Shown: one piece after another, positions 34,144 to 42,773 of the stretch
Layout: each line of letters begins with the position of its first letter
How positions within the stretch are numbered: the first letter of the stretch is position 1
Source: an uncultured bacterium
GTDB taxonomy: Bacteria > Bacillota > Clostridia > UBA1381
NCBI GenBank assembly: GCA_905215805.1
Contig: CAJMRL010000002.1
Span: forward strand, 170,234 to 234,233
DNA length: 64,000 nucleotides
Direction: 5' to 3'
Notes under the pieces: generated by a model
The model's input: only the letters and a program-made list of their open reading frames with translations
The model's database searches: none
What the model was told of the DNA's origin: nothing
Translations under genes and position numbers: made by a program

Positions 34144-34947
34144 ATGGGAAAATATGACGGTTGGCTAATAGTATCGGATATGGATGCAACTTTGCTTACG
34201 GATGAGCATGATATTTGCGATAGAAATGCCAAGGCAATAGACGAATTTATAAATGAGGGAGGCAAGTTTTCGATTGCTACCGGACGTGTGATGCCGGCAG
34301 TAAAAATGTATCTTGACAAAATACGAATAAATGCTCCCGCTGTATTGCATAATGGTGCTAAAATATATGATTTCAAAGAAGAGAAGTGTCTTTTCTGCAA
34401 GCCAATAGAGGAATACAGAAAGCCGATTTTAAAACGTGTTCATGACGAACTGCCGTTTATAGGACTTGAGGTATATACAGCAGATGAGGAAACATATGTA
34501 TATCAGCATTGTAAGGAAACAGCAAGATTTAAGCTCAGAGGATATGATGTATGCTATGAGCTTCCGGAGCATATATGGAATGTACCATGGATAAAGTGGC
34601 TGCTTGTCGGAGATAAGGAAGTTCTTGATAAATATGAGCCTATTTATAGGCGCGAATATGACAGCGGTTTTTGTGTAAGAAGCGGCGATAAATATCTTGA
34701 TATAGTGTCCGGAGGTGTATCAAAAGGGAAGGGTGTTTTGTATCTGGCAGAGCTTTATGGGATACAACCGGAAAAAATTATTACTGTGGGCGATAATATG
34801 AATGACATAGATATGATAGAAACAGCGGGAATAGGAGTTGCAGTATCAAACGCAGAGGATAAAGTAAAGGAAGCCGCAGATATACAGGTATGTTCAAATA
34901 ACGAAGGAGCAATAGCGGATATTTTAGAAAAAATAATCAAGGTTTAA
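34144..34947 (+). CDS. Cof-type HAD hydrolase
   Basis: 267 residues of the HAD superfamily, subclass IIB. Motif I is VSDMDATLL (nucleophile Asp13, acid Asp15); motif III Lys is in SGGVSKGKGVLYL near 191; motif IV is VGDNMNDIDMI near 218. The cap lies between residues about 85 and 185. Members dephosphorylate small molecules such as sugar phosphates or flavin precursors. The substrate here cannot be told. GGAAAGGGAAG lies before the start. It is followed by an independently promoted ligase gene. Confidence 0.9.
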   Translation: MGKYDGWLIVSDMDATLLTDEHDICDRNAKAIDEFINEGGKFSIATGRVMPAVKMYLDKIRINAPAVLHNGAKIYDFKEEKCLFCKPIEEYRKPILKRVHDELPFIGLEVYTADEETYVYQHCKETARFKLRGYDVCYELPEHIWNVPWIKWLLVGDKEVLDKYEPIYRREYDSGFCVRSGDKYLDIVSGGVSKGKGVLYLAELYGIQPEKIITVGDNMNDIDMIETAGIGVAVSNAEDKVKEAADIQVCSNNEGAIADILEKIIKV

Positions 34948-34965
34948 CATAATTTTCAAGGACGC

Positions 34966-34994
34966 TTGACAAAATTATCATGATGTGATAATAT
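34966..34994 (+). promoter_or_regulatory. promoter of the AMP-forming ligase gene
   Basis: TTGACA (34966-34971), 17-base spacer, TAATAT (34989-34994). It places transcription start near 35001, which rules out the GTG at 34996 as the start codon. Confidence 0.8.
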
Positions 34995-35058
34995 AGTGTT
35001 CAATACCAGATGTATAATATTAAACGGTGTATTATTTAAATATAAGGAGATGATCAAA

Positions 35059-36732
35059 TTGACAGATGCGCAAATTTCTTTAAAGAAAAATCTTGAGAAT
35101 TTCAAGAATATTTTTGAGAAGGAATATACATGGGTTGCGGGATTTATGCGTAATGTTTATAGGTATCCGGATAAGAAGGCAATGATTTTTCCTCAGACAA
35201 AGGAGAGTTGGACTTATGCGGAGCTTAATAGGATTGTGAATAAATTCTCTAACGCCCTCGTTAAAGATGGGATAAAAAAGGGCGATGTAATAATGTATCA
35301 GCTTTTGAATTGCCCTGTTTTTGCGTTCACATATGTAGCCGCGCATAAGGTATGTGCTGTAAACTGTCCTATAAACTACAGACTTTCAGCAGGTGAAATT
35401 GCGATGAATCTGGATGACTCGCATCCGGAAGTATTTATTTTTGAAGCTGAACATACGCAGGTGATTCGTGAGGCGCTCAACCTGGCAGATTATAAACCTA
35501 AGCGCATGATAATTACGGATATAAAAGGGGTAAAGGAAGCTCCGGAATGGTGCATACCATTTGAGGATTATATAGCTGATGAATCTGATGATGAGCCGGA
35601 GATCGAATATGAGCATAACATATATGATGAAACTACGCGTCTCTATACTTCGGGTACAACAGGACGTCAAAAGGGAGTTCCGATTACGAGTATAAACGAG
35701 GTATTGTCATCGCATGATGTTATAATTCATTTTCCGCTTGACCAGAGAGATTTGACTATGAATACAACTCCATGGTTTCATAGGGGCGGAATTCACTGTG
35801 CCGGTCCGGCTCCGACTTTCTATGTTGGCGGAACAATTGTCATTATGCGTAAATTTGATCCAAAGGAGTGCCTGAGGTATATTGAAAAATATGGACTGAC
35901 TTTTGTGATAGGTGTTCCCGCGGTGCTTGAGAGACTTACGTATGCGCAGGAGAAGGAAGCAAGGAATCTGAGTACTCTTAAGGGAATTGTTACGATGGGA
36001 AGTCCGCTTGAAAGAGCAGCTTGTATAAAGTATCAGAAGGTTCTTACTCCAAATATTTTTAATGGATATGGAACTACGGAAACCTTCTGGAACACTTTCC
36101 TTCGTCCGTTTGACTTGCCGGAAATGGCAGGTACTGCCGGAGGATCTTGTCTTGATGATGAGGTTCGAGTTGTAAAAACATATCCTGACAGACATGCAGA
36201 GCCTGATGAAGAGGTTGCAAAGGACAATATGGAGGTAGGAGAGGTTATTATAAAAACAACAGCTAAATCTTCTTATTGTTACTTTAATAATGATGAAGAA
36301 ACTAAAAATAAGTTTTATAAAGGTTATGCCTACACAGGCGATCTCGGAACATGGGATGAGCATAATTATATCAGCATTACCGGCCGTAAGGATGATATGA
36401 TCATTTCTGCGGGCGAAAATATATATCCTACTCAGGTAGAGGAGGTGCTGTCTACATTCGACAAGGTTGCGGATTGTATAGTAACAGCTGTGCCTGATAA
36501 GGCAAGAGGCGAAATGGTAACAGCATATATCGTGAAAGCGGACGAGTCTCTGACTTACGGAGAATTAGAGGAATTCTGTAAAAATAATGTTATGCTCGCG
36601 AATTATAAGCGCCCCCGTTATTATAAATTTATATCGGAGGTTCCGAGAAATGTTACAGGTAAAAAGCTTCATAATAAAGCAAAAGAAATGGCGCTCGATG
36701 ATTTACAGAGCGGACGTTTATATAGAGTATAA
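35059..36732 (+). CDS. AMP-forming acyl-CoA synthetase family ligase
   Basis: 557 residues. The TTG at 35059 is favoured: AAGGAG (35044-35049) is 9 bases upstream, whereas an ATG at 35050 abuts it. Adenylate-forming motifs in order: YTSGTTGRQKGVPI near 193 (P-loop), GYGTTETFWN near 336, YTGDLGTWDEHNYI near 430, GRKDDMIISAGENIYPTQVEEV near 446, and the catalytic lysine in VTGKKLHNKA near 540. The enzyme activates a carboxylic acid with ATP and most likely transfers it to CoA. The substrate is not clear, and no thiolase, carrier protein or menaquinone gene lies nearby. Confidence 0.9.
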   Translation: MTDAQISLKKNLENFKNIFEKEYTWVAGFMRNVYRYPDKKAMIFPQTKESWTYAELNRIVNKFSNALVKDGIKKGDVIMYQLLNCPVFAFTYVAAHKVCAVNCPINYRLSAGEIAMNLDDSHPEVFIFEAEHTQVIREALNLADYKPKRMIITDIKGVKEAPEWCIPFEDYIADESDDEPEIEYEHNIYDETTRLYTSGTTGRQKGVPITSINEVLSSHDVIIHFPLDQRDLTMNTTPWFHRGGIHCAGPAPTFYVGGTIVIMRKFDPKECLRYIEKYGLTFVIGVPAVLERLTYAQEKEARNLSTLKGIVTMGSPLERAACIKYQKVLTPNIFNGYGTTETFWNTFLRPFDLPEMAGTAGGSCLDDEVRVVKTYPDRHAEPDEEVAKDNMEVGEVIIKTTAKSSYCYFNNDEETKNKFYKGYAYTGDLGTWDEHNYISITGRKDDMIISAGENIYPTQVEEVLSTFDKVADCIVTAVPDKARGEMVTAYIVKADESLTYGELEEFCKNNVMLANYKRPRYYKFISEVPRNVTGKKLHNKAKEMALDDLQSGRLYRV

Positions 36733-36754
36733 TCAAAAATGTAATGAGATTTAT

Positions 36755-36785
36755 ATGCGGGCAGGGTGTGATATCATGCCCGCAT
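36755..36785. terminator. hairpin between the ligase gene and ychF
   Basis: 9-bp stem ATGCGGGCA (36755-36763) with TGCCCGCAT (36777-36785) between convergent genes; no strong T tract on the plus side. Confidence 0.5.
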
Positions 36786-36822
36786 TATAATATAAAATTA
36801 TTATATCAGTTAATTGTTTTAA

Positions 36823-37917
36823 TCAAACATTAAATCTGAACAGAACTACATCTCCGTCCTGCATAACATACTCCTTGCCCTCACTGCGAACAAGACCTTT
36901 TTCTTTTGCAGCAGTCATAGAGCCGCACTCAATTAAATCGTTGTAGTGAACGACCTCTGCGCGGATAAAACCTCTTTCAAAATCACTGTGTATCTTTCCG
37001 GCTGCCTGAGGAGCTTTTGTTCCTTTTGTAATTGTCCATGCACGCACTTCCGGTTCTCCGGCGGTAAGATAGCTTATAAGTCCAAGCAGAGTATAGCTTG
37101 CTTTGATAAGACGGTCAAGCCCTGATTCTGTCATACATAAGTCATCAAGGAACATCTGCTTATCCTCGCCGTCAAGCTGAGCAATCTCTTCCTCTATCTT
37201 AGCCGAAACAGGCATAACCTGAGAGCCTTCCTGTTGAGCAAATTCTTCTACAAGCTCTACATATTTATTATTTTCTATACCATCGGCAAAGTCATTTTCA
37301 GCAACATTAGCCGCATATATAACAGGCTTCATTGTTATAAGGAAAATATCCCTCATAATAGCCATTTCATCTTCATCATAATCAAGAATTCTTGCCGGCT
37401 TGCCGTCTTCAAGCGCAGCTTTAACACGTTCTAACAGCTCAAGCTCTTTTGCAAGCGACTTATCGCCCTTCATTGCTTTTTTAGTGCGGTCAATACGTCT
37501 TTCTATCATTTCCAGATCTGAGAAAATAAGCTCTAAATTTATAACTTCAATATCTCTTATCGGATCAATGGAGCCGTCCACATGGGTGATATTGCTGTCT
37601 TCAAAGCAGCGAACTACATGAACTATCGCATCACATTCCCTTATATTGGCAAGGAATTTATTTCCCAGTCCTTCTCCTCTTGAAGCGCCCTTTACCAGAC
37701 CGGCAATATCTACAAACTCTATATAAGCATGCGTTACCTTTTTAGGGTGATACATCTCTGCCAAACGATCAAGCCTTTCATCCGGTACATCAACAATTCC
37801 CACATTCGGTTCTATTGTGCAGAACGGATAGTTTGCGCTTTCGGCTCCCGCTTGAGTAATAGCATTGAAAAGCGTTGACTTTCCTACGTTAGGCAAGCCT
37901 ACTATTCCTAATTTCAT
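36823..37917 (-). CDS. ychF: OLA1/YchF family ATPase
   Basis: 364 residues from the ATG at 37917, matching the usual length (MKLGIVGLPNVGKSTLFNAIT); an ATG four codons upstream lies inside the ribosome-site region. The G domain has DIAGLVKGASRGEGLGNKFL near 66 and the unusual G4 element that gives ATP preference. A helical insert lies at about 130-200, and a C-terminal TGS domain includes RAWTITKGTKAPQAAGKIHSD and GFIRAEVV. YchF binds ribosomes and modulates stress responses in several bacteria. It stands alone between convergent and divergent neighbours. Confidence 0.97.
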   Translation of the reverse strand: MKLGIVGLPNVGKSTLFNAITQAGAESANYPFCTIEPNVGIVDVPDERLDRLAEMYHPKKVTHAYIEFVDIAGLVKGASRGEGLGNKFLANIRECDAIVHVVRCFEDSNITHVDGSIDPIRDIEVINLELIFSDLEMIERRIDRTKKAMKGDKSLAKELELLERVKAALEDGKPARILDYDEDEMAIMRDIFLITMKPVIYAANVAENDFADGIENNKYVELVEEFAQQEGSQVMPVSAKIEEEIAQLDGEDKQMFLDDLCMTESGLDRLIKASYTLLGLISYLTAGEPEVRAWTITKGTKAPQAAGKIHSDFERGFIRAEVVHYNDLIECGSMTAAKEKGLVRSEGKEYVMQDGDVVLFRFNV

Positions 37918-38127
37918 GTTGTTATTCATCCTTTCGTATTTTATAAAATCTCATTCTATTATAATACATTTACTCATTTTTAGCAAGAGCTTCATAAAAT
38001 TTTTTGTATAAATGTCTGTATAAAGATTAAGTAAAAGTCTTATTTTTATAAAAATATTGCGGTTAATGCCGTTTTAAAGATTTTTGTTGATTTTTCTTTA
38101 CATTTGTTTAACAATTGTGAATAAACC

Positions 38128-38156
38128 TTGAATTTTTTGTCAACTTATGATATATT
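38128..38156 (+). promoter_or_regulatory. promoter of the AGCS symporter gene
   Basis: TTGAAT (38128-38133), 17-base spacer, TATATT (38151-38156). Confidence 0.55.
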
Positions 38157-38189
38157 AAAATATGTGTTATTACGAAGGAGGATTGATAC

Positions 38190-39623
38190 ATGACATTCAC
38201 AGAAATTTTAGAAAAGATTGATAGTTATGTCTGGGGAATTCCGCTTATTGTGCTGATCATAGTGACCGGTATAATTCTTTCGTGCAGAACTCATTTCCTT
38301 CAAATTTTTCATCTTGGTAAGGCTTTAAAGTTTATGGTAAAAAATGAAGAAAACGGAGAAGGAGAAGTTACAAGCTTCGGTGCTCTTTGTACCGCGCTTT
38401 CTGCAACTATAGGAACCGGAAATATTGTAGGCGTTGCTACTGCTATTACAGCCGGAGGTCCGGGAGCTTTATTTTGGATGATAGTGGCTGCATTCTTTGG
38501 CATGGCAACAAAGTATTCGGAAGGTTTTCTGGCTATAAAATACCGTACAGTGGATGAGAATAATCATGTGCTTGGCGGTCCATTCTATTATATAGAACGA
38601 GGCATGGGCAAAAAATGGAGATGGCTTGCAAAAATATTTGCTTTCTTTGGAGTTTGTGTCGGACTTTTCGGAATAGGTACATTTACTCAGGTAAACGGTA
38701 TTGCAAGCGCTGTATCCGGGCTTTTCCCTGATGCACCGACAGTATTTTCTATAGGAGAAAATAATTATACGCTTGCTATCATTATAACAAGTATCATTGT
38801 TGCTTTATGTGCAGGTCTTGTTATAATAGGAGGAATAAGCAGAATTTCAAAGGTAAGTCAGGTTGTCGTTCCATTTATGGCAATAGCATATGTACTTTTT
38901 GCCGTAATTCTTATATTATGCAATATTCCTCAAATCCCTAATGCGGTTGTTACTGTAATAAAGGGCGCTTTTGGTTTCGGTGACGGAGCGCAGGCTGTAA
39001 GAGCTGCTGCCGGAGGAGTTTTGGGAGCGATGCTTGCAGCGATGCAGAATGGTGTTGCAAGGGGTATATTTTCAAATGAATCGGGTCTTGGCTCGGCGCC
39101 GATAGCTGCGGCAGCTGCACAGACAAATGATACAGTAAGACAAGGTCTTATAACAATGACCGGTACTTTTATTGATACAATCATTATATGTACCATGACG
39201 GGTATATCGATTGTTCTTACAGGAGCATATCTTCAGCCGGGGCTTGAGGGCGTAAATATAACATCATATGCGTTCCAAAACGGTCTTCCGTTTCCTCATA
39301 TAGTATCATCCACTGTTCTTACATTGTGCTTGATATTCTTTGCCTTTACAACTATACTGGGTTGGGATTATTACAGCGAAAGATGTCTAGAATATCTTTC
39401 AAATAAAAATTTAAAAGCGGTAAAAGTTTTTAGATGGATATATATTTTAGCGGTATTTATTGGTCCGTATATGACAATTTCAGCAGTATGGACAATTGCC
39501 GATATATTTAATGGTCTTATGGCAATTCCTAATGTTATAGCGCTTATAGCATTAAGCGGTGTTATAGCAAAGGAAACAAATGAGTATTTCAGACTGAAAA
39601 AGTATAATTCCATAGACCGATAA
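38190..39623 (+). CDS. alanine/glycine:cation symporter (AGCS family)
   Basis: 477 residues with about ten to eleven membrane helices. The family signature region GALCTALSATIGTGNIVGVATAIT lies near residues 61-84, with GPGALFWMIVAAFFGMATKYSEG following, and GIFSNESGLGSAPIAAAAA near 297. AGCS (DagA/AlsT) proteins import alanine or glycine with sodium or protons. AGGAGG precedes the start. It is a single-gene unit ending at the hairpin at 39651. Substrate is inferred from the family. Confidence 0.95.
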   Translation: MTFTEILEKIDSYVWGIPLIVLIIVTGIILSCRTHFLQIFHLGKALKFMVKNEENGEGEVTSFGALCTALSATIGTGNIVGVATAITAGGPGALFWMIVAAFFGMATKYSEGFLAIKYRTVDENNHVLGGPFYYIERGMGKKWRWLAKIFAFFGVCVGLFGIGTFTQVNGIASAVSGLFPDAPTVFSIGENNYTLAIIITSIIVALCAGLVIIGGISRISKVSQVVVPFMAIAYVLFAVILILCNIPQIPNAVVTVIKGAFGFGDGAQAVRAAAGGVLGAMLAAMQNGVARGIFSNESGLGSAPIAAAAAQTNDTVRQGLITMTGTFIDTIIICTMTGISIVLTGAYLQPGLEGVNITSYAFQNGLPFPHIVSSTVLTLCLIFFAFTTILGWDYYSERCLEYLSNKNLKAVKVFRWIYILAVFIGPYMTISAVWTIADIFNGLMAIPNVIALIALSGVIAKETNEYFRLKKYNSIDR

Positions 39624-39650
39624 ACTTGCCAACCGATTTCATATTTAATA

Positions 39651-39697
39651 AGCGCACACACTGACCGTATTGTTTACGGATAGTGTGTGCGCTTTAT
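39651..39697. terminator. bidirectional terminator between AGCS and arsR-type genes
   Basis: 12-bp stem AGCGCACACACT (39651-39662) with AGTGTGTGCGCT (39682-39693), and an inner CCGTA/TACGG pairing, flanked by A/T. Confidence 0.85.
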
Positions 39698-39746
39698 TAT
39701 ACCTTTTTAAATACAATGATTTTTAAATATTGAGCGAAAAGCTCCA

Positions 39747-40112
39747 TTAATGTTGTGATATACAGGCAATTTCAGCAAGTTTTTCTATCATATAGTGCAG
39801 AAGCTGCGCCTGTTCGGTATCTGCTGCTTTATAATATACTTCCTTGCCGACTCGTCGGTTAACTATAAGACCGCTTGCTTTAAGCTGTCTTAAATGATGA
39901 GATACAGCCGGACTGCTCATATCTACAAGGGCGGATATATTTATAACACATTCTTCACAATGACATAGAAGCCAGAAAATACGAACGCGGCTCGTATCGC
40001 CGAGTTGTTTGAAAATATCTGCTATTACCTGAAAATTTTCGGCCGGAGGCATTTGTTCCGGAATATTTTCGATAAGTTGTCCATGTTGATGGGGTAATTG
40101 ATTGTTTGACAC
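39747..40112 (-). CDS. ArsR/SmtB-family metal-sensing repressor
   Basis: 121 residues from a GTG start with GGAAG upstream. The winged helix is clear: DTSRVRIFWLLCHCEECVINISALV near 37-62, recognition helix SSPAVSHHLRQLKASGL near 68, wing NRRVGKEVYY. The LLCHCEECV segment puts several Cys and His at the alpha-3 site that binds Cd, Pb or Zn in CadC-like sensors, and the histidines near the N- and C-termini may add ligands. It is divergent from an HMA protein and a P1B-2 ATPase, with an inverted repeat at 40373-40398 over their start region, so it likely represses both until metal arrives. Confidence 0.92.
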   Translation of the reverse strand: MSNNQLPHQHGQLIENIPEQMPPAENFQVIADIFKQLGDTSRVRIFWLLCHCEECVINISALVDMSSPAVSHHLRQLKASGLIVNRRVGKEVYYKAADTEQAQLLHYMIEKLAEIACISQH

Positions 40113-40141
40113 TGCCTTTCACTTCCTTTTAAAAACTTACT

Positions 40142-40257
40142 TTTATTATATCATAAAGCGCAATGCGTTTAGCATTGCTTCACACCGATACAATAAACAC
40201 ATCCGAGACAAAGCCGTTTCACGGCTTTGTTTCCTTAACTGTGTTTATTATATCATA
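40142..40257. repeat. 14-bp direct repeat flanking the arsR leader hairpins
   Basis: TTTATTATATCATA occurs at 40142-40155 and again at 40244-40257. The second copy supplies the arsR -10 box. The 88 bases between contain the two hairpins. It could be a duplicated promoter or a target-site duplication of a very small insertion. Confidence 0.6.
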
Positions 40258-40275
40258 TTTTTAGTTGATTGACAA
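40247..40275 (-). promoter_or_regulatory. promoter of the arsR-type gene
   Basis: Read on minus: TTGTCA (40275-40270), 17-base spacer, TATAAT (40252-40247). It gives a leader of about 130 bases. Confidence 0.75.
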
Positions 40276-40331
40276 TAATTTGATCTTTTAATAATAATAA
40301 ATAATTTTTTATAAAAAATTATAAAAATAAG

Positions 40332-40360
40332 TTGACATATCAGCATAACAGTGATATAAT
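40332..40360 (+). promoter_or_regulatory. promoter of the HMA protein and metal ATPase genes
   Basis: TTGACA (40332-40337), 17-base spacer, TATAAT (40355-40360). Perfect consensus, so strong unless repressed. Confidence 0.9.
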
Positions 40361-40372
40361 ATAAATAGAAAG

Positions 40373-40398
40373 ATTAAACAAATGCTTAATTGTTTAAT
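40373..40398 (+). promoter_or_regulatory. probable ArsR/SmtB operator
   Basis: Inverted repeat ATTAAACAA-N8-TTGTTTAAT just downstream of the -10 box, over the expected transcription start. Position and AACAA/TTGTT half-sites suit a repressor of the divergent ArsR type. Confidence 0.7.
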
Positions 40399-40424
40399 AA
40401 TATATTTATAAAGGAGAGATTATA

Positions 40425-40643
40425 ATGAAAAAGACTTATAAAATTGATGTTGATTGTGCAAATTGTGCCAATAAAATGGAAGCTGCAGCTAAAAATACTG
40501 ATGGAGTAAAAGATGCTACAGTAAATTTCATGACTTTAAAAATGATTGTGGAATTTGATGAAGGGCAAGAGCCGAAAAGTGTTATGAAGGAAGTACTTAA
40601 GAACTGCAAAAAGGTTGAAGACGATTGTGAAATATTTATATAA
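40425..40643 (+). CDS. free-standing heavy-metal-associated (HMA) domain protein
   Basis: 72 residues, a single ferredoxin-like HMA domain. The metal loop is VDCANCANKME (Cys at about 11 and 14), with Asp in place of the Met usual in copper chaperones (GMxCxxC), which suits divalent ions such as Zn or Cd. It lies 153 bases before a P1B-ATPase that lacks any N-terminal HMA domain, so this appears to be that domain supplied as a separate protein. AAAGGAGAG precedes the start. A weak hairpin in the gap (40713-40739) may lower downstream expression. Confidence 0.9.
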   Translation: MKKTYKIDVDCANCANKMEAAAKNTDGVKDATVNFMTLKMIVEFDEGQEPKSVMKEVLKNCKKVEDDCEIFI

Positions 40644-40796
40644 ATATTTCAGGAGGACTTTTGCCGGGTATCTTATAAAAATAGAGCTTATTTAGAGTTT
40701 ATAAAAGCTTTGGCGCCCTTGAGTAAATATTAAGGGTGTTAAGCTATAACTAATATATGAACAATTAATCATATGTTAATTTGAAAGGAGATAATC

Positions 40797-42680
40797 ATGA
40801 ATAAGAAGCAGAGAAAAATGCTTATACGGATAATAATAGCGGCGCTTTTACTTGTAGTGTTGAATTTTATTCCATCCGTCGGTATTTTAAGATTTGTCCT
40901 ATATTTGATCCCATACATTATAATAGGATATGATATTTTAATAAAGGCTTGTAAAGGTATAAAAAATAGACAGGTTTTTGACGAGAACTTTCTAATGGCT
41001 GTCGCAACAGTAGGCGCTATAATTCTTGCGATAACCGATGATGGTGATTATACAGAGGCTATAGCTGTTATGCTGTTTTATCAAATCGGAGAATTATTCC
41101 AAAGCTATGCTGTAGGAAAGAGCCGGAGAAATATAAGCGAGCTTATGGATATACGTCCGGATTATGCAAATATTGAATCAGATGGAAAGCTTGAGCAGGT
41201 TGACCCTGATGAGGTTGAGGTTGGAAGTATAATAATTGTTCAGCCGGGAGAGAAGGTTCCGATTGACGGCACAATAATTGAAGGAAGCTCAACATTGAAT
41301 ACTGTAGCTCTAACTGGCGAAAGCACGCCGCGCAGTGCGCATGAAGGTGATGAGATAATAAGCGGATGTATAAATATGACGGGTGTTTTAAAAATTCGTA
41401 CAACAAAAGAATTTGGGGAATCCACTGTATCTAAAATCCTTGATCTCGTTGAAAATGCAAGTTCGCGCAAGTCAAAATCGGAGAATTTTATTTCCAAGTT
41501 TGCACGTATATATACTCCCGCTGTTTGTTTGAGCGCGCTTGCGCTTGCACTTGTGCCGCCGGTTGTAAGAATGTTTATTCTTGGTATAAGTGCCGAATGG
41601 GGAGATTGGATTTACCGCGCGCTTACTTTTCTTGTGATAAGTTGTCCTTGTGCGTTGGTTATAAGTATTCCGCTCAGTTTTTTTGCAGGACTTGGAGGGG
41701 CAAGCAAAGAGGGCATTCTTATCAAGGGTTCAAATTATCTTGAAACCTTATCAAAAACCAAATATGTTGTTTTTGATAAAACGGGCACGCTTACTCAAGG
41801 CGTATTTGAGGTAAACGGTATTCATCACAATGAGATTGAAAATGAAAAAATCATTGAATATGCCGCTCTTGCTGAAAGCGCTTCATCGCATCCTATAAGC
41901 AAAAGTTTACAGCAGGCTTATGGTAAAGAAATTGACCGGTCGAGAGTAAGTGATATACAGGAAATCAGCGGCAATGGAGTTATTGCTAAGGTTGACGGAA
42001 CAGAGATAGCAGTCGGAAATGCAAAGCTTATGAATCGCTTGAATATTAAATATATAGACTGTCATCATGTTGGTACAATTATTCATGTTGCAATAAATAA
42101 AAAATATGCGGGTCATATCGTAATTTCCGATATTATAAAAGTAAATTCAAAACAGGCAATATCAGCTTTAAAATCGTCCGGAATAGAAAAGACAATAATG
42201 CTTACAGGAGATGCAAAAGCTGTTGCACAGAGTGTTTCAGAGGAGTTAAATATTGACGAGGTATACAGTGAGCTGCTTCCGGCAGGGAAGGTGGAAAAGG
42301 TTGAAGAGCTTCTTGAATCAAAGCCGAAAAGTGCAAAGCTTGTATTTGTCGGAGACGGAATAAATGATGCTCCTGTACTTTCAAGAGCGGATATAGGTAT
42401 AGCTATGGGTTCTATGGGCTCTGATGCGGCAATAGAAGCAGCTGACGTGGTACTTATGGATGACGATCCTATGAAGGTGTCAAAGGCTATAAAAATCTCG
42501 CGGAAGTGTCTCAGAATAGTTTATGAAAATATATGGTTCGCTATAGGCATAAAGATTATTTGTCTGATGCTTGGCGCGGTTGGTATAGCTAATATGTGGC
42601 TGGCGGTGTTTGCTGATGTGGGAGTTATGATTATTGCTGTTCTGAATGCTATAAGGGCATTATTTGTGAAAAAGATTTAA
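40797..42680 (+). CDS. P1B-2 type Zn/Cd/Pb-exporting ATPase
   Basis: 627 residues with eight predicted membrane helices and no N-terminal metal-binding domain. Seen: TGES in the actuator domain near 174, the membrane CPC motif SCPCALVISIP near 282, phosphorylation loop DKTGTLTQG near 327, SSHPIS near 364, and GDGINDAPVLS near 522. The last helix has NMWLAVFADVGVMIIAVLNAIR, where the Asp-containing motif matches Zn/Cd/Pb pumps such as ZntA rather than copper pumps. GAAAGGAG precedes the start. A looser AACA-N10-TGTT repeat near 40760-40777 could be a second repressor site. It exports toxic divalent metal, induced through the ArsR protein. Confidence 0.95.
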   Translation: MNKKQRKMLIRIIIAALLLVVLNFIPSVGILRFVLYLIPYIIIGYDILIKACKGIKNRQVFDENFLMAVATVGAIILAITDDGDYTEAIAVMLFYQIGELFQSYAVGKSRRNISELMDIRPDYANIESDGKLEQVDPDEVEVGSIIIVQPGEKVPIDGTIIEGSSTLNTVALTGESTPRSAHEGDEIISGCINMTGVLKIRTTKEFGESTVSKILDLVENASSRKSKSENFISKFARIYTPAVCLSALALALVPPVVRMFILGISAEWGDWIYRALTFLVISCPCALVISIPLSFFAGLGGASKEGILIKGSNYLETLSKTKYVVFDKTGTLTQGVFEVNGIHHNEIENEKIIEYAALAESASSHPISKSLQQAYGKEIDRSRVSDIQEISGNGVIAKVDGTEIAVGNAKLMNRLNIKYIDCHHVGTIIHVAINKKYAGHIVISDIIKVNSKQAISALKSSGIEKTIMLTGDAKAVAQSVSEELNIDEVYSELLPAGKVEKVEELLESKPKSAKLVFVGDGINDAPVLSRADIGIAMGSMGSDAAIEAADVVLMDDDPMKVSKAIKISRKCLRIVYENIWFAIGIKIICLMLGAVGIANMWLAVFADVGVMIIAVLNAIRALFVKKI

Positions 42681-42735
42681 TATAATTAAATTAATATGTG
42701 AATATATAATTAATAGCTTCAGAGGTATGATCAAT

Positions 42736-42773
42736 AAAGAGGATGTCACTTTTAATGCGACATCCTCTTTTAT
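42736..42773. terminator. bidirectional terminator between the metal ATPase gene and miaA
   Basis: 12-bp stem AAAGAGGATGTC (42736-42747) with GACATCCTCTTT (42759-42770), overlapping the miaA stop codon. Loop region CTTTTAATGC is shared with the hairpin at 12748. Confidence 0.8.

Larger units (their letters stand above)
40113..40424. other. 312-base divergent regulatory region of the metal locus
   Basis: It holds back-to-back promoters (minus 40247-40275, plus 40332-40360), a probable operator (40373-40398), and a long arsR leader with two hairpins: GCAATGC/GCATTGC (40160-40178), and a nested one with outer arms 40192-40201/40240-40249 and inner arms 40208-40217/40221-40230. No coding frame is supported. 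Confidence 0.7.

Noticed and set aside
34996..35058. GTG at 34996 or ATG at 35050 as start of the AMP-forming ligase
   Set aside because: The GTG precedes the predicted transcription start and the ATG touches the Shine-Dalgarno; the TTG at 35059 is better placed.
35707..36363. 218-codon open frame on the minus strand
   Set aside because: Antisense to the conserved core of the AMP-forming ligase; no recognisable domain.
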